Positions 1-8,236 of a stretch of 34,765 bases of DNA are shown piece by piece. Each line of letters opens with the position of its first letter. The first letter of the stretch is position 1. The DNA is from an uncultured Methylococcales bacterium (GTDB lineage Bacteria; Pseudomonadota; Gammaproteobacteria; Methylococcales; Methylomonadaceae): the NCBI GenBank assembly GCA_903902705.1, contig CAIUVX010000073.1, forward strand, positions 1 through 34,765, written 5' to 3'. Below the pieces are notes generated by a model that was not told where the DNA came from, searched no databases, and was given only the letters and a program-made list of their open reading frames with translations. The translations under genes and the position numbers were made by a program.

Positions 1-50
1 AAGCCCATCTGTCGCGATTGATGGGCTTCGTACCTCAGCCCATCCTATGC
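1..50 (-). repeat. Dispersed palindromic repeat, family A (cut by window edge)
   Basis: The reverse complement matches 25567-25616 at about 47 of 50 positions by eye. Its internal palindrome centres on TCGCGA, with AAGCCCATC arms. It is an inverted copy relative to the one at 25568-25637, and the rest of the element lies outside the window. Confidence 0.8.
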
Positions 51-172
51 ACTACAAAGGCGGCAAAGATGACACAGCACGAGTGGCATTTTTATTTGAA
101 CAGTATCAAAAACTAACCGCACCACTCATAGAAACTGAAACCGCTAAAAAACCTAAAAAAATAAAGCCGTAA
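2..172 (+). pseudogene. 3' end of an unidentified gene, its 5' side made of repeat sequence
   Basis: An open frame enters from the left edge and ends in TAA at 170-172. Its last 41 codons begin with Met-His-Tyr-Lys-Gly-Gly and end in a lysine-rich tail (KKPKKIKP). I do not recognise the family. The first 16 codons of the frame are encoded by a dispersed repeat that matches another copy near 25567-25616, so either a repeat inserted into the gene in frame or the frame through the repeat is accidental and the real upstream gene is broken. The amphipathic stretch RVAFLFEQYQKL looks like genuine protein rather than noise. No start can be chosen because the window begins inside it. Confidence is limited to this being the tail of a once-real gene. 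Confidence 0.35.
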
Positions 173-261
173 TTATGATTGAAAAAACTTACCTTAAATT
201 TAGAAAAGCCCTGCTACTTGCTATCGATAGCTTTGTCATGACTAACAGGATAAACTGATAA

Positions 262-282
262 ATAGGATGTGGTTTATCCTAT
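262..282. repeat. Short hairpin with ATAGGAT arms
   Basis: The arms ATAGGAT and ATCCTAT flank a short GTGGTTT loop. The arm sequence equals the outer terminus of the family A repeats near 25457-25637, so this may be a collapsed derivative. It lies about 35 bases before the coiled-coil gene. Confidence 0.45.
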
Positions 283-316
283 GGCAACAATTTTTGAATA
301 AACAATGAGGTGTATT

Positions 317-583
317 ATGTCAATAAAAGAAGAATTTGATCATTTAATGGATAAGTTAAAAACGGAACGCGATGAAATTAGTTTAAAACTGCATCTTGCT
401 TCGTTGGAAGCCAAACAAGAGTTTGAAGAAGCTGAACCAAAATGGAATCAGCTAAAAAGTAAAGGCTCTGAAATTCTGGATGAGTCAGTAGAAATATCAG
501 AAGAAGTGATTGCCAAAGCCAAAATCATTGGTGAAGAGCTTAAAGAAACTTACCAACGTATTGCGAAACGTCTCGCTGAATAA
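317..583 (+). CDS. Small soluble coiled-coil protein, function unknown
   Basis: This encodes an 88-residue, highly charged protein, mostly Glu and Lys, with a heptad-like pattern of Leu/Ile from end to end, so it is predicted to be almost wholly helical and to form a coiled coil. There is no signal peptide or membrane segment. An in-frame ATG lies 12 bases upstream at 305, but a GAGGT Shine-Dalgarno sequence at 307-311 sits correctly before the ATG at 317, so the shorter form (starting MSIKEEF) is preferred. The gene stands alone: a strong hairpin follows at 597-631, and the next gene begins about 180 bases downstream. I do not recognise a named family. A structural or stress-related role is possible but not supported by anything visible. 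Confidence 0.65.
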   Translation: MSIKEEFDHLMDKLKTERDEISLKLHLASLEAKQEFEEAEPKWNQLKSKGSEILDESVEISEEVIAKAKIIGEELKETYQRIAKRLAE

Positions 584-596
584 CTGATTGGCGATA

Positions 597-640
597 AAAG
601 GCACGAAAAATATCAGGTATTTCGTGCCTTTCGTGCCTTT
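597..640 (+). terminator. Hairpin terminator after the coiled-coil gene
   Basis: AAAGGCACGAAA (597-608) pairs with TTCGTGCCTTT (621-631), and a second TTCGTGCCTTT-like copy follows directly. The short motif recurs at about 25642-25667, so it is also part of a dispersed repeat. Its position 14 bases after the stop fits transcription termination. Confidence 0.6.
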
Positions 641-759
641 ATAGACAGTATGAATAACGATAGTTATCAGGCTTTTCATCATCGAATACTGGAATTCTAG
701 CTAAATTGATTTAAACTCTAACTACGCACGACCACTTTAAAGACTCGTTAGGAATCAAT

Positions 760-1869
760 ATGGCTTCTCGCACACGTTTTGGATTTATTTTGCCACTCCT
801 TTTCAGCATGACCACATGGGCGGCTGATATACCTATTAAACCCTCGCACCCCGATCAATATACAGTGGTCAAAAATGATACCTTGTGGGATATATCGGGT
901 AAATTTTTACAGCATCCTTGGCAATGGACGCAGTTGTGGAATGAAAATAAGCAAATTAAAAACCCGAATTTGATTTATCCAGGTGATACCATTTATTTTT
1001 CGATGGTTAACGGTAAGCCGCAGTTTAGTATTACCCGTAATCCTCAGCAAGCGGCACTTGCGACAACCTGTATTCTTAAAGAAGAAGATTATAAAAACGG
1101 ACGCAAGGATTTTGCACTCGATAAAAATGGTAAACTAAAACCCTGTATTCGAGAATCTGAGATTGAAAAGCCGATAAAACTGATTCCCTACCATGATATT
1201 GCTAAATATTTAAGTTCACCAAAAATTGTCGCTGAAAATGAGCTGAATCTAGCTCCTTATGTGGTTGATATAGCTAATGAACACATCGTTGCGGGTGCGG
1301 GTGATAAAGTTTATATTCGCGCAATAAACCAGCCAACCAGCGCGGAATATATGGTTTACCGTTCAGGTGCTACTTTTATTGATGCAGATACCCAAGAAGT
1401 GTTGGGGTATGAGGCAAAATATATTGCCGATGCGACGTTGCAACAAGCGGGTGATCCAGCTACCTTAATCATTACGCAATCAAACAGCGAAATTCGTATC
1501 GGCGACAGAGTGATGCCCCATACCGATGATGACATTAGTCTAAATTATTTTGCCAGACCTCCTGAACAGCCAATCAAAGGTAGCATTATTAGTGTGTTGG
1601 ATGGCGTTTCTCAAATCGGTATAAATAATGTGGTAGTGATTGATAAAGGCAGTCGAGACGGGCTTTTAGCGGGTCACGAACTGAATATTTATCAAAATGA
1701 AGGCATAGCCAGAGATCCCTACAGTGCGGTCAAAAGCGATATCATTCAACTGCCTAGTGAGTTAGCAGGAATGCTAATGGTGTTTCGTACCTTTGACCGC
1801 GTCAGTTACGCGCTAGTGATGCAAGCAACAGGCGCGTTACACGTTTTAGATAGAGTTGAAACCCCCTGA
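760..1869 (+). CDS. Exported LysM-domain protein
   Basis: This 369-residue protein has an N-terminal signal peptide (hydrophobic core about residues 8-20, likely cleavage after W-A-A at 22). A single LysM module follows at about 33-80, with the typical YTVVKNDTLWDIS opening and the NPNLIYPGDTI closing motif. LysM modules bind the glycan backbone of peptidoglycan, so the protein should sit in the periplasm on the cell wall. The remaining 280 residues are beta-rich and unrecognised; no catalytic domain is visible. The same gene pair, LysM protein then dprA, occurs in Pseudomonas and other Gammaproteobacteria, which supports the call. Its TGA stop (1867-1869) lies inside the open frame of dprA, so the two are probably translationally coupled. 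Its exact role is unknown. Confidence 0.85.
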   Translation: MASRTRFGFILPLLFSMTTWAADIPIKPSHPDQYTVVKNDTLWDISGKFLQHPWQWTQLWNENKQIKNPNLIYPGDTIYFSMVNGKPQFSITRNPQQAALATTCILKEEDYKNGRKDFALDKNGKLKPCIRESEIEKPIKLIPYHDIAKYLSSPKIVAENELNLAPYVVDIANEHIVAGAGDKVYIRAINQPTSAEYMVYRSGATFIDADTQEVLGYEAKYIADATLQQAGDPATLIITQSNSEIRIGDRVMPHTDDDISLNYFARPPEQPIKGSIISVLDGVSQIGINNVVVIDKGSRDGLLAGHELNIYQNEGIARDPYSAVKSDIIQLPSELAGMLMVFRTFDRVSYALVMQATGALHVLDRVETP

Positions 1870-2972
1870 ATACCAACACACTAAGCACCGACGAAGACAT
1901 AAAATACTGGCTTGCGCTATTGCGTACGCCAGCTATTGGTTGCCGAACCTTTCTTAGGTTATTACAAACCCATACCCCCGAACAATTGTTTGCCGAATCT
2001 GCGCAAACGTGGGCGCGTTTGGGTTTAAAAAATGAATCGATAGACGCACTTAAAAATCCAGATTGGGCAATCATTGACACTGATTTAGAGTGGTTATCGC
2101 AGACCAATAATTGGCTCGTCACCATTCAGGATGAACTTTATCCGCCTTTATTAAAAGAACTTCCCGACCCACCACCATTATTGTTTGTACGCGGTAATGT
2201 CGGCTTATTATCGTTGCCACAAATTGCCATAGTTGGTAGCCGTAATCCATCGACCTCAGGTAAAGACACTGCTTTTGAATTTGCCAAAAGTTTAAGTCGC
2301 TGCGGTTTTGTGATTACTAGCGGTTTAGCCTTAGGTATTGATGCCGCTAGTCATCAAGGCGCGTTAAGTGTAGGAGGCTGGACGATTGCGGTCGCAGGCA
2401 CAGGGTTAGATCGCGTATATCCAGCACGACACAAAGAGTTAGCTACTGAAATTGTCAATAAAGGTGCGATGGTGTCAGAATTCCCCCCTGGTACAACGGC
2501 TAAAGCCAATCATTTTCCTAGGCGTAATCGGATTATCAGTGGCTTAAGCCAAGGTTTATTAGTAGTGGAAGCCGCCAAACAAAGCGGTTCGTTAATTACC
2601 GCTCGTATGGCATTAGAACAAAATCGTGAGGTATTTGCTATTCCAGGGAGCATTCATAATCCCTTAGCACGCGGTTGTAATGCACTGATTCGCGAAGGGG
2701 CAAAGCTTGTCGAAACTACCCAAGATATTCTCGAAGAACTTAATCAATATAATCAACAGGTTGACAATTTAATTATCGAGGCAGTGCAATCAATGCTTGA
2801 CCTAGAGCAGCAAACATTATTGAATCGTGTCATGTTTAGCCCAACTTCCATTGATGAATTGGTTATCGAAAGCGGTAAATCCGTGGAAATACTTTCATCA
2901 ATGCTATTAATTTTAGAATTGCAAGGCTACTTAGAAGCAACCGCTGGCGGTTGCTATGTCCGTATAAAATAA
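1866..2972 (+). CDS. dprA: DNA-processing protein DprA (Smf), loads RecA on incoming ssDNA
   Basis: DprA protects single-stranded DNA during natural transformation and loads RecA onto it in the cytoplasm. The Rossmann-fold core is clear: the VGSRNPS motif, then ITSGLALGIDAASHQGAL, the VAGTGLDRVYP motif, FPRRNRIISGLS and SGSLITARMALEQ. The C-terminal ~70 residues form the winged-helix DprA/WH domain ending in GGCYVRIK. The start is uncertain. The first canonical codon in frame is TTG at 1920, but family-like sequence (DEDIKYWLALLRTPAIG) begins upstream, and an in-frame stop lies at 1857-1859. The only near-cognate start covering that region is CTG at 1866, overlapping the stop of the LysM gene; coordinates here use it, giving 368 residues. 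Gene identity is secure; start confidence is low. Confidence 0.9.
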   Translation: MNTNTLSTDEDIKYWLALLRTPAIGCRTFLRLLQTHTPEQLFAESAQTWARLGLKNESIDALKNPDWAIIDTDLEWLSQTNNWLVTIQDELYPPLLKELPDPPPLLFVRGNVGLLSLPQIAIVGSRNPSTSGKDTAFEFAKSLSRCGFVITSGLALGIDAASHQGALSVGGWTIAVAGTGLDRVYPARHKELATEIVNKGAMVSEFPPGTTAKANHFPRRNRIISGLSQGLLVVEAAKQSGSLITARMALEQNREVFAIPGSIHNPLARGCNALIREGAKLVETTQDILEELNQYNQQVDNLIIEAVQSMLDLEQQTLLNRVMFSPTSIDELVIESGKSVEILSSMLLILELQGYLEATAGGCYVRIK

Positions 2973-2985
2973 CCAGCTACTACTC

Positions 2986-3453
2986 ATGAAAGAAAATATT
3001 TTTGATGTTCTGATGTACTTATTTGAAAACTACATGGAAGAGGAAATTGAAATTTTCCCCGATACCGATGTGATTAGAACAGAATTACTAGAAGCTGGTT
3101 TTCAGCAAATAGAGGTCAATAAAGCCTTTGATTGGTTAGAATCACTTAGTTTACAAGGATTGATTCAAACCAGCATCGCACCGACTTTTCGTATTTTTTG
3201 CCGCGAAGAAATAAAAAAATTGGATATTGATTGTCGCAGTTTGATTATGTTTTTAGAACAAAGCGGTATTTTAAACGCGGCGAATCGAGAAATTGTCATC
3301 GATAGAGCAATGGCATTGGAAAACGAAGACATCTCTTTAGAAAAACTCAAATGGATTACCTTGATGGTTTTACTCAGTCAGCCTGATGAGGAAATTGCTT
3401 TTTCTCGCATGGAAGACTTTGTGTACGATCTCGTACCAACGTATTTACATTAA
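2986..3453 (+). CDS. smg: Smg family protein (DUF494)
   Basis: This 155-residue acidic protein matches the Smg/DUF494 family: the N-terminus MKENIFDVLMYLFENYM, the middle LEAGF..IEVNKAFDWLESL, and a C-terminus containing LKWITLMVLLSQPDEE. The family lies between dprA and topA in many Gammaproteobacteria, and that order is exact here (14 bases after dprA, 33 before topA). Its function is not established. It is a small soluble, mainly helical protein without a signal peptide. No strong Shine-Dalgarno sequence is visible, which fits coupling to dprA. Length is normal for the family. Confidence 0.92.
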   Translation: MKENIFDVLMYLFENYMEEEIEIFPDTDVIRTELLEAGFQQIEVNKAFDWLESLSLQGLIQTSIAPTFRIFCREEIKKLDIDCRSLIMFLEQSGILNAANREIVIDRAMALENEDISLEKLKWITLMVLLSQPDEEIAFSRMEDFVYDLVPTYLH

Positions 3454-3486
3454 TCGCCTTAACCTTTACCCCTAATCTATTGCACA

Positions 3487-5793
3487 ATGAGCAAGCATCT
3501 CGTTATTGTAGAATCTCCTGCAAAAGCCAAAACTATCGAAAAATACCTAGGCAAAGATTTTAAAGTATTAGCCTCCTATGGACACGTTCGCGATCTAATT
3601 CCTAAAGAAGGTGCTGTTGATCCTAGTCATGACTTTGCTATGAAATACGAAGTCATCGACCGTAATCAAAAACACGTTCAAGCCATTAGTGCCGCTTTGA
3701 AAAGTGCGGAAATCCTTTATTTAGCGACTGACCCTGATAGAGAAGGCGAGGCGATTGCGTGGCATTTATATGAATTGCTCAACGCCAAAAAACTGATTAA
3801 AGACAAACCTGTGCATCGTGTGGTGTTTCATGAAATCACTAAAAAAGCCGTCACTGAAGCGATTGCTAACCCTACCGCTTTGGACACCAATTTAATTAAC
3901 GCCCAACAAGCCCGCCGCGCCTTAGATTATTTAGTGGGTTTTAATTTATCGCCATTATTGTGGAAAAAAATCCGCCGTGGTTTATCCGCAGGACGGGTAC
4001 AAAGCCCTGCATTACGCATGATAGTCGAGCGCGAATTAGAAATTGAAGCATTCAAAAAACGTGAATATTGGACGATAGACGCGCTATTGACCGCAGATGA
4101 ACAGGCTTTCAAAGCCAAATTAACCCACTACAATGGCGAAAAACTCACCCAATTTCGCATCAACAATGCCGAACTTGCCGAGCAAGCCAAACAAACGCTA
4201 TTAATCGCTGCCAATGGTCAATTAGTTGTTAGCAAACAAGAAAAGAAACAACAAAAACGCCAGCCTGCACCGCCGTTTATTACTTCAACACTGCAACAAG
4301 AAGCGGCACGAAAATTAGGTTTCACCACCAAACGCGCCATGATGGTTGCGCAACAACTCTATGAAGGTATTGATGTCGGCGGTGAAACCGCAGGTCTCAT
4401 TACCTATATGCGTACTGATTCGGTCAATTTAGCAGTCGAAGCCGTCACCGAATTACGCGAGTTAATCGTGGAAAATTACGGCGCGGCTAATATTCCTAAA
4501 GAAGCCAGAGTTTTTAAAACCAAATCTAAAAATGCGCAAGAAGCTCACGAAGCGATACGTCCCACTTATCCACGTTACACGCCCAGCCAAATAAAACAAT
4601 ACCTGAGCGCGGAACAATTCAAACTGTATGAACTGATTTGGAAGCGTACCCTCGCTTGCCAAATGATTCATGCCACCTTGAATAGTGTTTCAGTGGATTT
4701 AAGCTGTGCGGATGGGCTACATAGTTTTAGAGCCACAGGTTCAAGCATTGCCAACGCTGGTTTTATGACCGTTTATCTGGAAGGCAAAGACGACAGCAAA
4801 GAAGGCGATGACAAAGAAAGCTTTTTGCCAGACTTAGCAGAAGGTCGAATTGTGCCGCTGAATGACATAATCACAGGGCAGCATTTTACTGAGCCACCCC
4901 CACGTTACGGCGAAGCTAGTTTAGTCAAATCCTTAGAAGAACATGGTATCGGCAGACCATCCACTTATTCGGCGATTATTTCCACGCTACAAAACCGTGA
5001 ATATGTCACACTGGAAACTAAACGTTTTTATCCTACCGATGTCGGGCGTATCGTTAATAAATTCTTAACGGAACATTTCACCAAATACGTTGATTATGAT
5101 TTCACTGCCAATTTAGAAGATGATTTAGACGCGGTATCACGCGGCGAAAAAGAATGGATTCCGCTCATGCACGACTTTTGGCAACCGTTTACCTCGCTAA
5201 TTCAAGAAAAAGAAACCAGCGTACAGCGTAAAGATGTCACCCAAGAAGCCATTGATGAGCTGTGTCCTGAATGCAATAGCCCTTTATCTATACGTTTAGG
5301 TCGTAATGGTCGCTTCATCGGTTGCACCCACTATCCAGAGTGTTCTTATACTCGCAATCTCAATGACGATGGCGAATCCAATGAGCCTGAAGTCGTTGAA
5401 GACCGCGCCTGCCCTTTGTGTGCTGAACCGCTCGTGTTTAAAGCAGGAAAATACGGAAAATTTATCGGCTGTAGTGCTTATCCAAAATGTCGCCACATAG
5501 AACCCATCGAAAAACCCACTGACACAGGCGTTGAATGCCCGCAATGCAAAAAAGGCAATATCCTTAAACGTAAATCACGCAACGGCAAAATATTTTATTC
5601 CTGCGTCAATTATCCTAAATGTGATTACGCCCTATGGAATGCCCCTGTCAAAGAAAGCTGCCCAGAATGCCAATGGCCAATTTTAACCGTCAAAGAAACC
5701 AAACGCCGTGGCGTGGAAAAAGTCTGTCCGCAAAAGGATTGTAAATATGCCACGCCTTATGAGGGTGATCCTATGGATGCTCAGGCGAGTTGA
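3487..5793 (+). CDS. topA: DNA topoisomerase I, type IA
   Basis: This enzyme relaxes negative supercoils by single-strand passage through a 5'-phosphotyrosine intermediate and is Mg-dependent. The N-terminal TOPRIM domain carries KHLVIVESPAKAKTIEKYLG and the DPDREGEAIAWH acidic motif. The catalytic tyrosine is Tyr307 in GLITYMRTDS. The domain IV motif EEHGIGRPSTYSAII follows. The C-terminus has four consecutive four-cysteine zinc ribbons (first cysteine pairs CPEC, CPLC, CPQC and CPEC) and then a short tail. At 768 residues it is of ordinary length for gammaproteobacterial TopA, though shorter than the E. coli enzyme. It closes the dprA-smg-topA run, and a family B palindromic repeat begins 7 bases after the stop. 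Confidence 0.98.
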   Translation: MSKHLVIVESPAKAKTIEKYLGKDFKVLASYGHVRDLIPKEGAVDPSHDFAMKYEVIDRNQKHVQAISAALKSAEILYLATDPDREGEAIAWHLYELLNAKKLIKDKPVHRVVFHEITKKAVTEAIANPTALDTNLINAQQARRALDYLVGFNLSPLLWKKIRRGLSAGRVQSPALRMIVERELEIEAFKKREYWTIDALLTADEQAFKAKLTHYNGEKLTQFRINNAELAEQAKQTLLIAANGQLVVSKQEKKQQKRQPAPPFITSTLQQEAARKLGFTTKRAMMVAQQLYEGIDVGGETAGLITYMRTDSVNLAVEAVTELRELIVENYGAANIPKEARVFKTKSKNAQEAHEAIRPTYPRYTPSQIKQYLSAEQFKLYELIWKRTLACQMIHATLNSVSVDLSCADGLHSFRATGSSIANAGFMTVYLEGKDDSKEGDDKESFLPDLAEGRIVPLNDIITGQHFTEPPPRYGEASLVKSLEEHGIGRPSTYSAIISTLQNREYVTLETKRFYPTDVGRIVNKFLTEHFTKYVDYDFTANLEDDLDAVSRGEKEWIPLMHDFWQPFTSLIQEKETSVQRKDVTQEAIDELCPECNSPLSIRLGRNGRFIGCTHYPECSYTRNLNDDGESNEPEVVEDRACPLCAEPLVFKAGKYGKFIGCSAYPKCRHIEPIEKPTDTGVECPQCKKGNILKRKSRNGKIFYSCVNYPKCDYALWNAPVKESCPECQWPILTVKETKRRGVEKVCPQKDCKYATPYEGDPMDAQAS

Positions 5794-5800
5794 TAATACT

Positions 5801-5890
5801 GTAATCGTAGCTTGGGTTAGGCGATAGCGATAGCCGTAACCCAACATAATGCGATGAGGTGTCGGATTACGCTGCGCTTCCTGACCTACG
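5801..5890 (+). repeat. Dispersed palindromic repeat, family B, copy 1
   Basis: This matches the reverse complement of 20047-20116, including the shared block from GTAACCC through AACATAATGCGATGA. An internal stem pairs GGGTTAGGC with GCCGTAACCC around a CGATAG repeat. It directly follows topA and could also act as its terminator. Confidence 0.8.
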
Positions 5891-5926
5891 AAACTCATTG
5901 TTAGAACAGTCTGTACGGAGACTTTA

Positions 5927-6649
5927 ATGTGTAAAATTTCCACCTCAATAGTCTTTGCCACATTCTTTTTTGCTTCTTTTAATTTGTGGGCTGACACGGG
6001 GGATATTCCTAAAGTTAAGACTCCTCATTTACCAAAATCTGGATCAACAGCAGAACAGTTTGTGCTGCAAGGTTGGAAACTTGAAAGTCAGGAGCAAGGT
6101 GATTTAAACAACGATGGAACAGCTGATTTAGTCATGGTTCTGCGGCAGGACGATGCTAACAATCTTGTGAAAAATGACGGCTATGGTGTTCCTGTATTGG
6201 ACACCAATCCGCGTATTCTGGCGGTTGCTTTTTGTAAGTCATCAACTGCCATTTGCACCTTGGCATTGGAAAATAACACACTTATTCCGCTTCATGAAGA
6301 CCCTGTAATGGAAGACCCTTTTCATGGCGTAGCCATTGTTAAAAATATCTTGACTGTTTCGCTTGGAACATGGATGAGTGCTGGCTCATGGGGAATGTCA
6401 AATAGCACGTTTAAATTTAGATTTGAAAAGGAGTGTTTTAGACTGATTGGATTTGACTACAGCGAAATGAACAGGGCTACACTGGATACATCTGACACAA
6501 GTGTTAATTATCTGACTGGAAAAATAAAATATACGACTGGAAATGGGAGTACTGACAAACTTAGTAGCATTGAATGGGGGAAACTATCAAGCAATAAAAA
6601 GCTATGTTTAGAGGACATAGGTGATGGTTTGGAGTATTCGCCCAAATAA
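5927..6649 (+). CDS. Exported protein of unknown function with a Ca-binding-like loop
   Basis: This 240-residue protein starts at an ATG with a good GGAG site 6 bases upstream. A signal peptide covers about residues 1-22 (hydrophobic core IVFATFFFASF, cleavage near LWA). Residues about 58-68 read GDLNNDGTADLVMVL, an EF-hand/dockerin-like calcium loop (D-x-N-x-D-G-x-x-D) of the kind found in FG-GAP or VCBS-type exported proteins. The rest is beta-rich, with four scattered cysteines that could form disulphides. It is first of three consecutive exported proteins between topA and aroE, about 110 bases before the next. I do not recognise a named family. A periplasmic or secreted location is well supported; function is not. 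Confidence 0.75.
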   Translation: MCKISTSIVFATFFFASFNLWADTGDIPKVKTPHLPKSGSTAEQFVLQGWKLESQEQGDLNNDGTADLVMVLRQDDANNLVKNDGYGVPVLDTNPRILAVAFCKSSTAICTLALENNTLIPLHEDPVMEDPFHGVAIVKNILTVSLGTWMSAGSWGMSNSTFKFRFEKECFRLIGFDYSEMNRATLDTSDTSVNYLTGKIKYTTGNGSTDKLSSIEWGKLSSNKKLCLEDIGDGLEYSPK

Positions 6650-6760
6650 CGCACGATAACCTGTAGAGACAAGAATGGATAGAGCAACGCGAAACTCATC
6701 ACCAAACTGAAACTACAAATGATGGGGTTTACCCATCCTAATTTTAATAAGGAGACGGCA

Positions 6761-7150
6761 ATGTTCAAGTTCAATCAATTTTTGTTCTTACTGGTCATCG
6801 GATTAGCTTGGCAAAACGTTTATGCGGAGGATGACACAGTTTCAGCCTTGCAGAAAACCCAAGATTGTCTTAGAAATCAAACGTGTGATGCTGCGAAAAG
6901 TAGCGCAGGACAAGCCGCTGACCAGAAAGCTTTAGAAGCTGTGGGTGGCAATGCCAATAACAAGCAAGAATTATATAATATCTCCGCTGACATTATGCCT
7001 ATGCTAATACAACAAACAGGCGGAGACCCAGAAAAAATGCAAGCACTGATGCTAAAAGCACAAACTGACCCTGAGGGGTTTTTCAATTCATTATCCCCCG
7101 ACGCACAAGCGAAAATTAAAAATATCGCTAATACCGTAGAGAAAAAATAA
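6761..7150 (+). CDS. Small exported helical protein, function unknown
   Basis: This encodes 129 residues. An ATG at 6719 is in frame, but AAGGAG at 6749-6754 precedes the ATG at 6761 with proper spacing, and starting there gives a clean signal peptide (MFKFNQFLFLLVIGLAW, cleavage after VYA at about residue 22), so the shorter form is chosen. The mature part is about 107 residues, mainly helical, with two cysteines (DCLRNQTCD) close together that probably form a disulphide. It lies between two other exported proteins on the same strand. No family is recognised. It may be a periplasmic accessory of the downstream beta-barrel protein, but that rests on neighbourhood only. Confidence 0.7.
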   Translation: MFKFNQFLFLLVIGLAWQNVYAEDDTVSALQKTQDCLRNQTCDAAKSSAGQAADQKALEAVGGNANNKQELYNISADIMPMLIQQTGGDPEKMQALMLKAQTDPEGFFNSLSPDAQAKIKNIANTVEKK

Positions 7151-7245
7151 ACCTTCTGAAGATTAGCGTATCTACATTATCATCTGACAAAAAATATCCT
7201 CTTTTTTAAAACTGTCCGAAGCATTGAATTTAATGAGTGTAAAAT

Positions 7246-8100
7246 ATGCGAATGTGGATTGATACTAAAGCCTGTCCAAAAATAATTAAAAGTATTTTGT
7301 TGTGGATGCAGGAGTCTTTCTCGATAAAAACATTTCTGATTTTGCTAATTGTAGGACTGACAAGCTTTCCAGTTGCTGCGTATGACGAAATTCAGGTCTA
7401 TGACATGAGCATCAATCAACCTGAACAGTTCGCGCTGGAGATGCACAGCAACTATGTGATTAATGGTCGCAAGCAAGCCGATTATAATGGTGAGTTACCC
7501 CCTGATGGACAACTGGCGTTTACTGGCGAGTTTTCTTATGGCTGGTCGAAACATATCGAATTAGGCTTGTATGTACCAATGACCATTAATACCAACACCG
7601 CTACAACTACGATGGACTACGCCAAAGCGCGAGTGAAATGGCTGAATGCTGATGATCCTAAACTTTTTTATGGTCTGAATACTGAAATTGGATTAGTACC
7701 CAAAAGACATTCTGAGCAGCTAGTCGGCATGGAATTACGCCCTATCATTGGTCGTTACACTGGAGATTGGCTGATCGCGTTTAACCCAACTTTAGAACTG
7801 GATTTGAGCGGTAGTAACCAGATGCCTGTTTTTGCCCCTGCTCTAAAAGTCACCCATCAAGTTTTGGATAATATTCATGTCGGCTTTGAACACTATGCCG
7901 ATGTTGGTTCGCTTGACCATTTTTCTTCGGGTAGCCAACAAAACCATACAACCTATTTAGTCAGTGACGTATCATTGGGAGATTACCGTTTACACGTTGG
8001 TATAGGGCATGGATGGACATCCCCCTCTGATGAATGGATGTTAAAATTTATCCTAGGTGGTATTCCCTTCACCGAACTGTTAAATCCACATCACTGGTGA
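7246..8100 (+). CDS. Predicted outer-membrane beta-barrel protein
   Basis: This encodes 284 residues. After an unusually long N-terminal region (charged stretch then the hydrophobic core FLILLIVGLTSFPVAA, cleavage near residue 45), the mature protein is built of alternating hydrophobic strands with aromatic girdles (for example FTGEFSYGWSKHIELGLYVPM and KLFYGLNTEIGLVP), typical of a small outer-membrane barrel. A start at the ATG at 7306 would give a more normal signal peptide (MQESFSIKTFLILL) and may be the true one. The C-terminus ends in a tryptophan rather than the usual phenylalanine. Some short barrels of this look are annotated as transporter or MetA-pathway-like proteins, but I cannot name a substrate. 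It is the third member of the exported cluster. Confidence 0.7.
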   Translation: MRMWIDTKACPKIIKSILLWMQESFSIKTFLILLIVGLTSFPVAAYDEIQVYDMSINQPEQFALEMHSNYVINGRKQADYNGELPPDGQLAFTGEFSYGWSKHIELGLYVPMTINTNTATTTMDYAKARVKWLNADDPKLFYGLNTEIGLVPKRHSEQLVGMELRPIIGRYTGDWLIAFNPTLELDLSGSNQMPVFAPALKVTHQVLDNIHVGFEHYADVGSLDHFSSGSQQNHTTYLVSDVSLGDYRLHVGIGHGWTSPSDEWMLKFILGGIPFTELLNPHHW

Positions 8101-8236
8101 AAATAAGGTGATAAGGTGTGCTAATCGGGAGGGTAAAACCCGTTACAGCGATATTAATAACTGGCAGTCATGCCCAAAAGTAAAAACAACAAAATTAACC
8201 TATTACCAAATATATCAATCACACCCACAATAGGAC

